From the NCBI GenBank assembly GCA_937891725.1, contig CALAHL010000899.1, positions 1 to 5,665 on the forward strand: DNA of 5,665 nucleotides, written 5' to 3'. Under the pieces are notes generated by a model. The model had not been told where the DNA came from. It was given only the letters and a program-made list of their open reading frames with translations, and did no database searches. Positions 1-5,665 of this stretch are shown here, one piece after another (positions within the stretch are counted from its first letter, which is position 1; each line of letters starts with the position of its first letter). The stretch is from an uncultured Rhodospirillaceae bacterium (GTDB taxonomy: Bacteria; Pseudomonadota; Alphaproteobacteria; Thalassobaculales; Thalassobaculaceae). Made by a program: the position numbers and the translations under genes.

Positions 1-20
1 GAAAACTTTGCGACAGAACC
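1..20 (-). mobile_element. Putative terminal inverted repeat of an IS6-family element that extends left of the window
   Basis: Read on the minus strand from position 20 to 1, the sequence begins GGTTCTGTCGCAAAGTTTTC. As I recall them, IS6-family tips (IS26, IS257, IS6100) begin GG, then two variable bases, then CTGTTGCAAA, often followed by GTT. The match here is near perfect, with one T-to-C change. The outer GG points to the right, so the body of the element would lie left of position 1. IS6 elements usually duplicate 8 bases of target, which would place one copy at 21-28. No IS6 transposase is visible in the window, so only the end is claimed. It could be a chance match or a leftover solo end. 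Confidence 0.55.
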
Positions 21-116
21 CTGCTCGCGACCGATACTGTTGAAGAAGTCGGCTGACGGTTTGGCTTCGAGGCGGTTCGTCGATGAGCTGGCGTGGATGC
101 AATTGCCCTTTTCCTC

Positions 117-1244
117 TCACGTGGCCGGTTCCGGTGCATGCGGGGTGCAGATCTTTGCGAGTTTCCGGAGGTCCTGGGCGGTGGCGGTAATGAGGAAGTT
201 GTCGCGGGCCCCACAAGGCCCTCGTAATCGCAATCGGCCGAGTTTCAGGATTCGTTTGAGGTGGGCGAACGGCATCTCGACCTTCTTGCGCTGTCGGCGG
301 GACGTCGCATAGGCCTCGGTCTTGGCGATGTCGCGGGCCATGTCCCGCACCCGTTCATGGATGGAGCCCGGGATCTTGCGTGCCGTTCCTTGGGACAGCA
401 ACTCGGCTTCAGCGGGCAGGCGTCGCAGCCGGACTTGCCAGTCCGATAGATCCGGGTGTGGTCTATGGTCACACCGCTCCGCGGCTTGGTGAACGAGCGG
501 CGGTTGTTCTGGAGGAGCTTCCCGTCGGGGCAGGGGTAGGCATCGCTGTCATGATCGTAACTGAAGTCCTCGCGTGAGAAGGTGCGGTCCGTGCGCTTGG
601 ACTTGTCGAAGACCGGGATATGCGGTTCGATCCCGCGCGCGTGCACCTGGACGCGGTCCAGGGCGCGCCGGATCGGCCGGCGAGAGATGCTTTGGCTGGA
701 CGGGCGTCGCTCCGCCGAACGCCGCGTCGTCGAGAACGGCCAGGTACTCCTCAACGGCGCGCCCGGCCGGCGGCAGATCTTCGGCCCTGGTCACGCCGCA
801 CTGACGATGGGCATCCGCCACGATCAGGCTGGCATCCACGGCGAAGCCCTCGCCGCCGACCAGGCCTTCCGCCATGCAGCGCCGCAGGACCGTCTCGAAC
901 AGCTCGCGCAGCAGATCGGACTCCCGGAACCGGCCGTTGCAGGTCTTTGAGAAGGTTGAGTGGTCCGGCACGTCACCCTCCGGGCCATGCCGGCAGAACC
1001 ACCGGTAGACCAGGTTCAGGTGAACCTCCTCGCACAGCCGTCGTTCCGAGCGGATGCCGAAGCAGTAGCCCACGATCTGCATCCGGATCAGCAGTTCCGG
1101 ATCGATAGAGGGGCGGCCGATCTGGCTGTAGTACGGCGCCAGATGCCGGCGGATATCCGACAGATCGACGAACCGGTCGATGGCCTGCAACAGGTGATCG
1201 CCAGGCACATGTCGCTCCAGGTTGAAGTCGACGTGCCCCCCTGA
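117..1244 (-). pseudogene. Degenerate IS1182-type (IS5 superfamily) DDE transposase, internally deleted and frameshifted
   Basis: Three conserved blocks lie in order on the minus strand. Block 1 (about 1244-670) has DFNLERHVPGDHLL, the GRPSIDPELLIRM helix, the GIRSERRLCEEVHLNLVYRWF motif and FAVDASLI, whose Asp codon at 836-834 is the first catalytic acid. Block 2 (about 650-390), in another frame, has GIEPHIPVFDKS and the Cys-rich CDACPLKPSCC. Block 3 (401-117), back in the first frame, has ARKIPGSIHE and KKVEMPFAHLKRIL with the catalytic Glu codon at 278-276, and ends at TGA 119-117. In family members about 70-80 residues, including the ADTAYG-type second Asp, separate SPADP from GIEPH. Here only about a dozen residues remain, so a deletion that also shifts the frame removed the second Asp. 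The shift near 390 fits loss of one base. KVEMPF has Pro where I would expect Leu. No ATG precedes DFNLE in a sensible place, so the N-terminus is also altered. The enzyme cannot be active. Element ends are undefined. Confidence 0.9.
646..662. repeat. Perfect 7-bp inverted repeat at the transposase deletion junction
   Basis: CCTGGAC at 646-652 and GTCCAGG at 656-662 pair perfectly around a GCG loop. It falls in the stretch where the transposase sequence jumps from the SPADP block to the GIEPH block, so it lies at or within a few bases of the deletion scar. It is probably a by-product of the join, or a hairpin that favoured slippage. A regulatory role inside a dead gene is unlikely. Confidence 0.5.
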
Positions 1245-1389
1245 AACCTCTGCGTTGTGGAGTACGTCTGTTCCTCTGACGAGGAGACGGACGATGAAGC
1301 GCAGGCGGTTCAGCACAGATCGACCCGGGCCGGTCCGTTTAAGGCGCTGATCGCAGGAGTTAAATTCCCCGGCGATCCAGCGTGCGACC

Positions 1390-1419
1390 TGGACAATAGA
1401 CGGCAATCCTTCCGATACT
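1390..1419 (+). promoter_or_regulatory. Weak sigma-70-like promoter candidate for the deacetylase gene
   Basis: TGGACA at 1390-1395 matches five of six bases of the -35 consensus. GATACT at 1414-1419, 18 bases later, matches four of six of the -10. Transcription would start near 1426 and leave a leader of about 55 bases. Promoter calls by eye in high-GC DNA are unreliable, so this is only the best-looking candidate in the gap. Confidence 0.22.
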
Positions 1420-1469
1420 GCGAACGCGACTGGTGTGCCGATTTCGCCGATGTGTCGCGCGTTCAGATC

Positions 1470-1475
1470 AGGAGG
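1470..1475 (+). promoter_or_regulatory. Ribosome binding site that fixes the deacetylase start
   Basis: A perfect AGGAGG lies five bases before the ATG at 1481. The in-frame ATG at 1433, 16 codons upstream, has no comparable site and adds a Cys/Arg-rich segment unlike family N-termini. Translation therefore very probably starts at 1481. Confidence 0.85.
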
Positions 1476-1480
1476 CAGCG

Positions 1481-2392
1481 ATGTCGTCGACGGATAAGCC
1501 CGACACCCCGGAACTGGAGCCCTGGCAATGGCCGGACGCGCGTTGGCGGGCCATCGTCGACAAGGTGCGCGCCGGTCGCAGTCTGAAGCCCCAGACCTGG
1601 AAGGGCGGGGGGAGATGCGCCGTCGCGCTCTCCTTCGACAGCGACCACGAGACCAGCACTCTGCGCTGGGGGCATACCTCGCCGGGCAAGCTTTCCCAGG
1701 GCCAGTATGGCGGCCGGGTGGCGATCCCGCGGATCCGCAAACTGCTGGCCAAGCACGACGTGAAGGCCTCGTTCTTCGTGCCGGCCGTGGTCGCCAAGAT
1801 TCATCCCGATGAGCAGCGCGGCCTGGTCGACGAGGGCCATGAGATCGGCATTCACGGCTGGATCCACGAGCTGAACAGCAAGCTGCCGCCGGCCGACGAG
1901 CGCGACCTGATGATGCGCGCCGCCGACGTTCTGGAACAGATCAGCGGCAGGCGTCCGGTCGGCGTGCGCACCGCCTCGTGGGATTTCTCCGAGCACACAC
2001 TGGCAATCGCCCGCGAGATGGAACTGCTCTACGACAGCTCGCTCATGGCCGATGACGAACCTTACGAATTGCTGGAGGACGGCAAGCCGACCGGCATGGT
2101 CGAGCTGCCGGTCGAGTGGATCCGCGACGACGCCGTCTACTTCAATATGGACCGCTTCTCGGCTCTGCGGCCCTATACACCACCGTCCAGCGTGCTCGAA
2201 GTTTTCAAGGCCGAATTTGATGGCGCCTATGCCGAAGGCGGGCTGTTCCTGCTTACCATGCATCCGCACATGATCGGCCACCGCTCGCGCATTTCGTTGC
2301 TGGACAGACTGATCGAATACATCAAGGGCCACGACGGCGTGTGGTTCGCCACCCATGCCGAAGTGGCGCAATACTGCAAAGACAACGCCTGA
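1481..2392 (+). CDS. Polysaccharide-deacetylase-fold hydrolase (PuuE / HpPgdA / cyclic imide hydrolase-like), 303 aa
   Basis: This is a cytoplasmic-looking enzyme of the carbohydrate esterase 4 / NodB fold; there is no signal peptide or membrane segment. After a Trp-rich N-terminal arm of about 45 residues come the family motifs: SFDSDHE (51-57), with D53/D55 in place of the usual TFDDG pair; HGWIHE, with H125 and H129 as likely metal ligands beside the motif 1 Asp; the R163-W167 motif in VRTASWDFS; LPVEW with following D216/D217; and TMHPH with H261. YGGRVAIPRI, DSSLMADD and a closing GVWFATHAEVAQ are typical of the branch that holds allantoinase-like PuuE, Helicobacter HpPgdA and bacterial cyclic imide hydrolases. 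Members cleave C-N bonds of amides, imides or N-acetyl groups; the substrate cannot be read from sequence. The gene is intact with the usual length for this branch. It converges on a dehydrogenase at the end of an ABC-transporter operon, 18 bases away, which hints at a catabolic role for an imported compound rather than cell-wall editing. That link is inference. Confidence 0.9.
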   Translation: MSSTDKPDTPELEPWQWPDARWRAIVDKVRAGRSLKPQTWKGGGRCAVALSFDSDHETSTLRWGHTSPGKLSQGQYGGRVAIPRIRKLLAKHDVKASFFVPAVVAKIHPDEQRGLVDEGHEIGIHGWIHELNSKLPPADERDLMMRAADVLEQISGRRPVGVRTASWDFSEHTLAIAREMELLYDSSLMADDEPYELLEDGKPTGMVELPVEWIRDDAVYFNMDRFSALRPYTPPSSVLEVFKAEFDGAYAEGGLFLLTMHPHMIGHRSRISLLDRLIEYIKGHDGVWFATHAEVAQYCKDNA

Positions 2393-2410
2393 GGCGGGTC
2401 GCGCCGGTTC

Positions 2411-3175
2411 TCAGTAACTCGGGATGCCGAGGGTGAGGCCACCGTCGACGACCAGGATGCTGCCAGTCACGTAGCTCGCGCGTTCCGACAGCAGTTACGC
2501 GACCAGATCGACGAGTTCCTCAGGCCGGCCTTCACGGCCCAGCGGGATGCGCGCGACTTTCGCCACATGCTCCGCCTGTCCGGCGCCGGCCGCGTGTTCC
2601 ATCACCCGCTCGGTACCGATCAGGCCGGGGGCGACGGCGTTGACCCGGATGCTGTAGGGGGCGAGCTCGATCGCCAGATTGCGGGTGAGCTGCGAGAACC
2701 CGGCTTTGGACGCCCCGTAATGGGCGATGCCGGGCCGCGCCAGAGTCGCCGCACTGGAGCCGATATTGACGACCGATCCGGCAATCCCGGCAGCGGCCAT
2801 CCGTCGCCCAAGCGCCTGCACCATCAGGAAGGGGGCGCGCAGATTGAGGTTCAGCACCGCGTCCCATTCGGTCGTCACCATGTCGAACAGCGGTGTGACC
2901 GGATAGATTCCGGCCGCGTTGACCAGCCCGCCAATCGGCTTGCAGGCGTCCCAGGCCGCCGCTACGAGCCGCTCGGGCTCGGTCGGGTCGATGAGGTCTC
3001 CGGGGAAACCGAGAAACCTGTCGCCGAACTCCTCGCGGACTCGCGCCAAACCGTCGACATCAATGTCGACGCCGGCGACCGTCACGCCCGCGGACATCAG
3101 GTGACGCGCGATGGCGAGGCCGATGCCGGAGGCCGCGCCGGTGACGATGACCGGTTCGGAAACATCGACGGTCAT
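2411..3175 (-). pseudogene. Short-chain dehydrogenase/reductase (SDR) interrupted by an in-frame TAA at codon 227
   Basis: This is a classical NAD(P)-dependent oxidoreductase with a Rossmann fold. Visible motifs are TGAASGIG (12-19, dinucleotide loop), D37 at the end of the second strand (suggesting NAD rather than NADP), NAAG (86-89), N111, S140, Y153 and K157 (catalytic tetrad), and the VNAVAPG strand (178-184). TAA at 2497-2495 stops translation after 226 residues. Reading on in the same frame gives LLSERASYVTG, then SILVVDGG and a natural TGA at 2413-2411, which is the normal C-terminal strand and tail. The undamaged protein would be about 254 residues, the usual length. A single base change from a codon such as TAC would explain it. 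The truncated product lacks the last core strand and the oligomer-contact tail, so it is probably unstable. The ATG at 3175 shares ATGA with the stop of the upstream ATPase gene and has only a weak ribosome binding site, so translation depends on coupling. The substrate is unknown. A sequencing error is the main alternative. Confidence 0.85.
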
Positions 3176-4182
3176 GTGGCGACGTGGCAGGCCGCTTCCT
3201 GGCCGGGCCAGTCGGCGCGCAACTCGGGTTCGATCTCCGCGCACCGCGGCTCGGCGCGCGGACAGCGGTTCCGGAACCGGCAACCGCTCGGCAGATTCCC
3301 CGGGTTCGGCGGCTCACCTTCCAGCGAGAACGTGTCGGTGACCCGGGCGCCGCCGATGGTCGGAATCGCCGACAGGAGCGACCGGGTGTAGGGGTGGCGT
3401 GGCGTCTCGAACACCGCCTCGGTGTCACCGAACTCGACCACCTTTCCGAGATACATCACGGCGATCCGGTTGCAGATCATGCGGACGACGGACAGGTCGT
3501 GCGAGATGAACAGGTAGGTCAGGTCGAACTGTTTGCGCAGATCCAGCAGCAGATTGAGGATCGTCGCCTGCACCGACACGTCGAGGCCGGACGTCGGCTC
3601 GTCGAGCACAATCAGGCTCGGCTGAAGGGTGAGGATGCGCGCGAGCCCGACCCGGCGCTGCTGACCGCCGCTGATCTCGTGCGGATACAGATCGAGATGG
3701 CTCGCCGGCAGGCCGACCGCTTGGAGGATTTCGCGCACCCGCTGCTCGCGTTCCTCGAAGCTGAGAGAACCGTGGTGGATGACCAACGGCTCATGCAGGG
3801 AGCGGCGGATCTTCCAGCGCGGGTCGAGCGACGCCCCGGGGTCCTGATAGGAATACTGCAGGTGACGACGGGTTTCGCGGGCCGCACTCGGTGTCTGGCC
3901 GGTGATGTCATTGCCCTCGAAGACCATTGTCCCGGAGGTTGGGGGGTGGATCCCCATGATGGTCTTGCCGAGAGTCGACTTGCCGCAGCCGCTCTCACCG
4001 ACGATGCCCAGGATCTCGCCCTTGTCGACGGTGAAGGTGACGTCATCCAGTGCGCGCAAGACGCCTTTCTGGAAGCCGAAAGCGTTGCGGATTGCGAAGT
4101 GCTTGGTCAACTGGCGGATGTCGAGGATCGTCTTCGCGTTGACCTCGGTGCGGCGCGGGGCAGAGGGGGCGTCCACGTTCAT
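3172..4182 (-). CDS. Peptide-type ABC transporter ATP-binding protein, DppF/OppF-like, 336 aa
   Basis: This is one of the two cytoplasmic ATPases that power an importer of the dipeptide/oligopeptide/nickel class. Motifs are Walker A GESGCGKST (62-70), Q-loop Q113, signature SGGQQRR (171-177, where most relatives have SGGQRQR), Walker B IVLDEP (191-196), D-loop SGLD and switch H228. The C-terminal oligopeptide-transporter extension follows the HPYT motif (263-266), with EGEPPNPGNLPSGC and a Cys-containing CRFRNRCPRAEPRC (301-314). In peptide transporters such a Cys cluster can bind an iron-sulfur centre. The N-terminal FQKG-VLRALDDV pattern is typical of the DppF rather than the DppD subunit. 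The ATG at 4182 is chosen because it overlaps the upstream stop as ATGA and has AAAGAGG 11 bases before it. An ATG further upstream would overlap the neighbour more and add residues without family likeness. The substrate cannot be deduced. Confidence 0.93.
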   Translation of the reverse strand: MNVDAPSAPRRTEVNAKTILDIRQLTKHFAIRNAFGFQKGVLRALDDVTFTVDKGEILGIVGESGCGKSTLGKTIMGIHPPTSGTMVFEGNDITGQTPSAARETRRHLQYSYQDPGASLDPRWKIRRSLHEPLVIHHGSLSFEEREQRVREILQAVGLPASHLDLYPHEISGGQQRRVGLARILTLQPSLIVLDEPTSGLDVSVQATILNLLLDLRKQFDLTYLFISHDLSVVRMICNRIAVMYLGKVVEFGDTEAVFETPRHPYTRSLLSAIPTIGGARVTDTFSLEGEPPNPGNLPSGCRFRNRCPRAEPRCAEIEPELRADWPGQEAACHVAT

Positions 4183-5225
4183 GCCAGTGCGTGCCTCTTT
4201 TCCTCGGCGACAGGATGATAGCAACGGACCGCGTGTCCTGCGCCCACCGGTGTGAGATCGGGTCTGGTCTGCCGGCAGAGGTCGGTGGCGAATTCGCAGC
4301 GCGGGTGAAACCGGCAGCCGGGGGGCGGGTTCACCAGTCCGGGAATGTCGCCCGGAATGCCCGCGATGCGGCCGTCCCGGCTCGGCAGGCTCTTCAGCAG
4401 ACGGTTCGTATAGGGGTGGCTCGGTCGCTTGAAGAAACCGTCGCTGGAGGCGGCCTCCATCTCCTGACCGGCGTACATGACGGTGATGCTGTCGCAGATC
4501 TCCCAGGCCGTGCCGAGGTCGTGGGTGGTGAACAGCACCGATATGCCGTGATCGGTCGCGAGCTTCCGCAGCAGTTTGAGGATCTGCGCCTGGATCGTCA
4601 CGTCGAGCGCAGTGGTCGGCTCGTCGGCGATGATGAGCTTCGGCTCCGGCAGCAGCGCCATGGCAATCATCAGCCGTTGCCGCTGGCCGCCGCTGACCTC
4701 ATGGGGGTATTTCTTCAACACCGCCTCGGGATCGGGGAGTTGAACCTGGCGCAGCAGGTCCAGGACCCGATCGTGGTCCGCCTTGCGCCGACTCGATCCG
4801 TAGAAGCGCGGCAGCCAGCCGGAGCCGCCGGCGGCGGCATCGTCAAGCGCCGGCGACTTCCATTTCATCAGATCCATGATCTGGGCACCGATGGTGAATA
4901 CCGGATTGAACGAACTGAACGGATCCTGGGGGATAAAGGAGATGCGGCGCCCGCGGACGGTCGCCGCCAGCGCATCCGGGTCGACCTGCAGCAGGTCGGT
5001 TCCGTCGAACGCGATGGTCCCGCTCTCGAGCCGGGCCGAGTTCTTCGGCAGCACGCCGAGGATCGAGCGGGCGAGGGTTGTCTTGCCGCAGCCACTCTCG
5101 CCCACGAGCCCGACGATCTGGCCACGGCCGATGGTCAGGTTCACATTGTCGAGCACCCGGGCCACGCCGCCGTCGGTGGCGAAGCTGACCCGAAGATCCC
5201 GCACTTCCAGCAGATTACTTGTCAT
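4179..5225 (-). CDS. Peptide-type ABC transporter ATP-binding protein, DppD/OppD-like, 348 aa
   Basis: This is the partner ATPase of the DppF-like subunit encoded just downstream; the two would form the heterodimer on the inner face of the membrane. Motifs are Walker A GESGCGKTT (42-50), Q-loop in FIPQDPFSSFNP (Q100), signature SGGQRQR (178-184), Walker B LIIADEP (197-203), D-loop TALD and switch H235. The C-terminal HPYTNRLL segment and Cys-bearing PPPGCRFHPRC (301-310), with C317 and C335, mark the oligopeptide-transporter extension. Residues about 123-148 form a Gly/Ser/Arg-rich insert in the helical subdomain that common DppD proteins lack or have much shorter. The ATG at 5225 has GGAG eight bases upstream, and the gene overlaps the permease gene by 11 bases, which indicates coupling. 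The next upstream in-frame start would add 25 residues unlike the family. Confidence 0.93.
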   Translation of the reverse strand: MTSNLLEVRDLRVSFATDGGVARVLDNVNLTIGRGQIVGLVGESGCGKTTLARSILGVLPKNSARLESGTIAFDGTDLLQVDPDALAATVRGRRISFIPQDPFSSFNPVFTIGAQIMDLMKWKSPALDDAAAGGSGWLPRFYGSSRRKADHDRVLDLLRQVQLPDPEAVLKKYPHEVSGGQRQRLMIAMALLPEPKLIIADEPTTALDVTIQAQILKLLRKLATDHGISVLFTTHDLGTAWEICDSITVMYAGQEMEAASSDGFFKRPSHPYTNRLLKSLPSRDGRIAGIPGDIPGLVNPPPGCRFHPRCEFATDLCRQTRPDLTPVGAGHAVRCYHPVAEEKRHALA

Positions 5226-5665
5226 GACGGCTGCTCCGCCGGATACGGGGGTCGAGGATGTCGCGCAGCCCGTCGCCGAGCAGGTTGAAGCCCATGACAA
5301 CCAGGAAGATCGCTATGCCGGGGGCCGTCGCGTACCACCAGGCCTCGGGCAGAAACTCGCGGGACTCGGAGATCATCCGTCCCCATTCAGGTGAGGGCGG
5401 CGGCGCCCCGAGACCGAGAAAACCGAGAGCGGCGGCGGTCAGGATGGTGCCGCCCATACCGATGGTGGTCCGCACGATGATCGACGACATGATGTTCGGC
5501 AGGATGTGCAGGATCATCACCCGGGCGGGGGACGCGCCAAGGGCCACGCTCGCCTCGATGAAGACCTCGTTCTGCAGCGACCGCGTCTCGGCATAGACCA
5601 GACGCGCCCAGAATGGCCAGTAGGTAACCGACAGCGCCAATATCACATTCTCGATGGACGGCCCA
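5215..5665 (-). CDS. Peptide-type ABC transporter permease, DppC/OppC-like, C-terminal 149 residues (start outside the window)
   Basis: This is an inner-membrane permease of the binding-protein-dependent transport family. The open frame runs to the right edge with no credible start, so the gene is cut by the window and not broken in itself. The cytoplasmic EAA loop that docks on the ATPases is clear: EASVALGASPARVMILHILPN-like, with the conserved Gly and the final PN. Hydrophobic segments occur around VILALSVTYWPFW, GTILTAAALGFLGLG and WWYATAPGIAIFLVVMGFNLL. The GLGAPPPSPEWG stretch and the closing LLGDGLRDILDPR are hallmarks of DppC/OppC/NikC proteins rather than DppB. Its TAA (5217-5215) lies inside the start of the DppD-like gene. 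A companion DppB-type permease and a periplasmic binding protein would be expected further right. Confidence 0.92.
   Translation of the reverse strand, partial: GPSIENVILALSVTYWPFWARLVYAETRSLQNEVFIEASVALGASPARVMILHILPNIMSSIIVRTTIGMGGTILTAAALGFLGLGAPPPSPEWGRMISESREFLPEAWWYATAPGIAIFLVVMGFNLLGDGLRDILDPRIRRSSRHDK

Larger units (their letters stand above)
1245..1480. other. Non-coding stretch between the transposase remnant and the deacetylase gene
   Basis: No family-like protein is visible here on either strand. The transposase frame stays open on the minus strand up to 1406, but its residues there do not resemble an IS1182 transposase N-terminus, so I treat that extension as non-coding. The stretch contains a small hairpin (TCCTC/GAGGA at 1272-1285 with a TGAC loop), a weak promoter candidate near 1390-1419 and the ribosome binding site of the next gene. 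The outer end of the IS1182 remnant should be in this stretch, but I could not find a clear terminal inverted repeat. Confidence 0.5.

Noticed and set aside
1245..1406. Upstream extension of the transposase frame to 1406
   Set aside because: The added 55 or so residues do not look like an IS1182 transposase N-terminus. The open frame alone is weak evidence in GC-rich DNA.
1463..2371. 302-codon open frame on the minus strand opposite the deacetylase gene
   Set aside because: It mirrors the codon structure of the plus-strand gene, has no ribosome binding site or recognisable domain, and would conflict with a clearly conserved gene.
2387..2397. CGCC-TGA-GGCG hairpin at the end of the deacetylase gene as a terminator
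   Set aside because: The stem is only four pairs with no following T-run. It is too weak to call, although some termination would be expected between convergent genes.
2567..3391. 274-codon plus-strand frame across the SDR and the end of the DppF-like gene
   Set aside because: It is antisense to two conserved genes, and its composition (Gly/Asp/Arg-rich, no motif) is that of a shadow frame.
3184..5288. Long open frames on the plus strand opposite the two ABC ATPases (344 and 365 codons)
   Set aside because: They lie exactly antisense to well-conserved genes, their residues show no recognisable family motif, and long antisense frames are expected in GC-rich coding DNA.
1..5665. A previously undescribed system such as a CRISPR array, retron, toxin-antitoxin pair or defence island
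   Set aside because: No regular repeat-spacer pattern, reverse transcriptase, small paired genes or nuclease/helicase domains are visible. All substantial genes belong to known transport, metabolic or transposase families.

Overview
The window is high-GC DNA. Its gene families and codon use suggest a proteobacterium, most likely an alphaproteobacterium; this is an inference from protein style, as there is no rRNA or other marker. It joins a decayed mobile-element patch on the left (about 1-1420) to a solute-uptake and metabolism locus on the right (1481-5665).

Left part. The first 20 bases, read on the minus strand, look like the tip of an IS6-family (IS26/IS257-like) terminal inverted repeat, with that element running off the left edge. 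Beside it, on the minus strand, lies a dead IS1182-type (IS5-superfamily) DDE transposase, 117 to about 1244. It has an internal deletion that removed the region of the second catalytic Asp, a second frameshift near 390, and no clear start codon. The roughly 235 bases between this remnant and the next gene hold no recognisable gene, only a weak promoter candidate.

Right part. On the plus strand, 1481-2392 encodes an intact 303-residue metal-dependent deacetylase of the polysaccharide-deacetylase fold, in the PuuE / HpPgdA / cyclic-imide-hydrolase-like branch, with a perfect AGGAGG ribosome binding site. Facing it tail to tail, only 18 bases away, is the end of a minus-strand operon. In transcription order this operon holds a DppC-like permease (partial, cut by the window end), a DppD-like ATPase, a DppF-like ATPase and a short-chain dehydrogenase/reductase (SDR). 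Each junction overlaps (11, 4 and 4 bases), so the genes are very probably translationally coupled. The SDR carries an in-frame TAA at codon 227. The 27 codons after it still encode a normal SDR C-terminus, so it looks like a very recent pseudogene or a sequencing error.

How they may work together (inference): the ABC system of the peptide/opine/nickel transporter class imports a small nitrogen-containing or peptide-like solute, which the SDR and the amide- or imide-cleaving deacetylase-fold enzyme would process in the cytoplasm. The binding protein, the second permease and the operon promoter lie beyond the right edge. I saw no CRISPR array, tRNA, rRNA or defence module, and nothing that makes a convincing case for an undescribed system. 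The points most worth a second look are the SDR nonsense codon, the stacked insertion-sequence debris and the substrate of the transporter/hydrolase locus.
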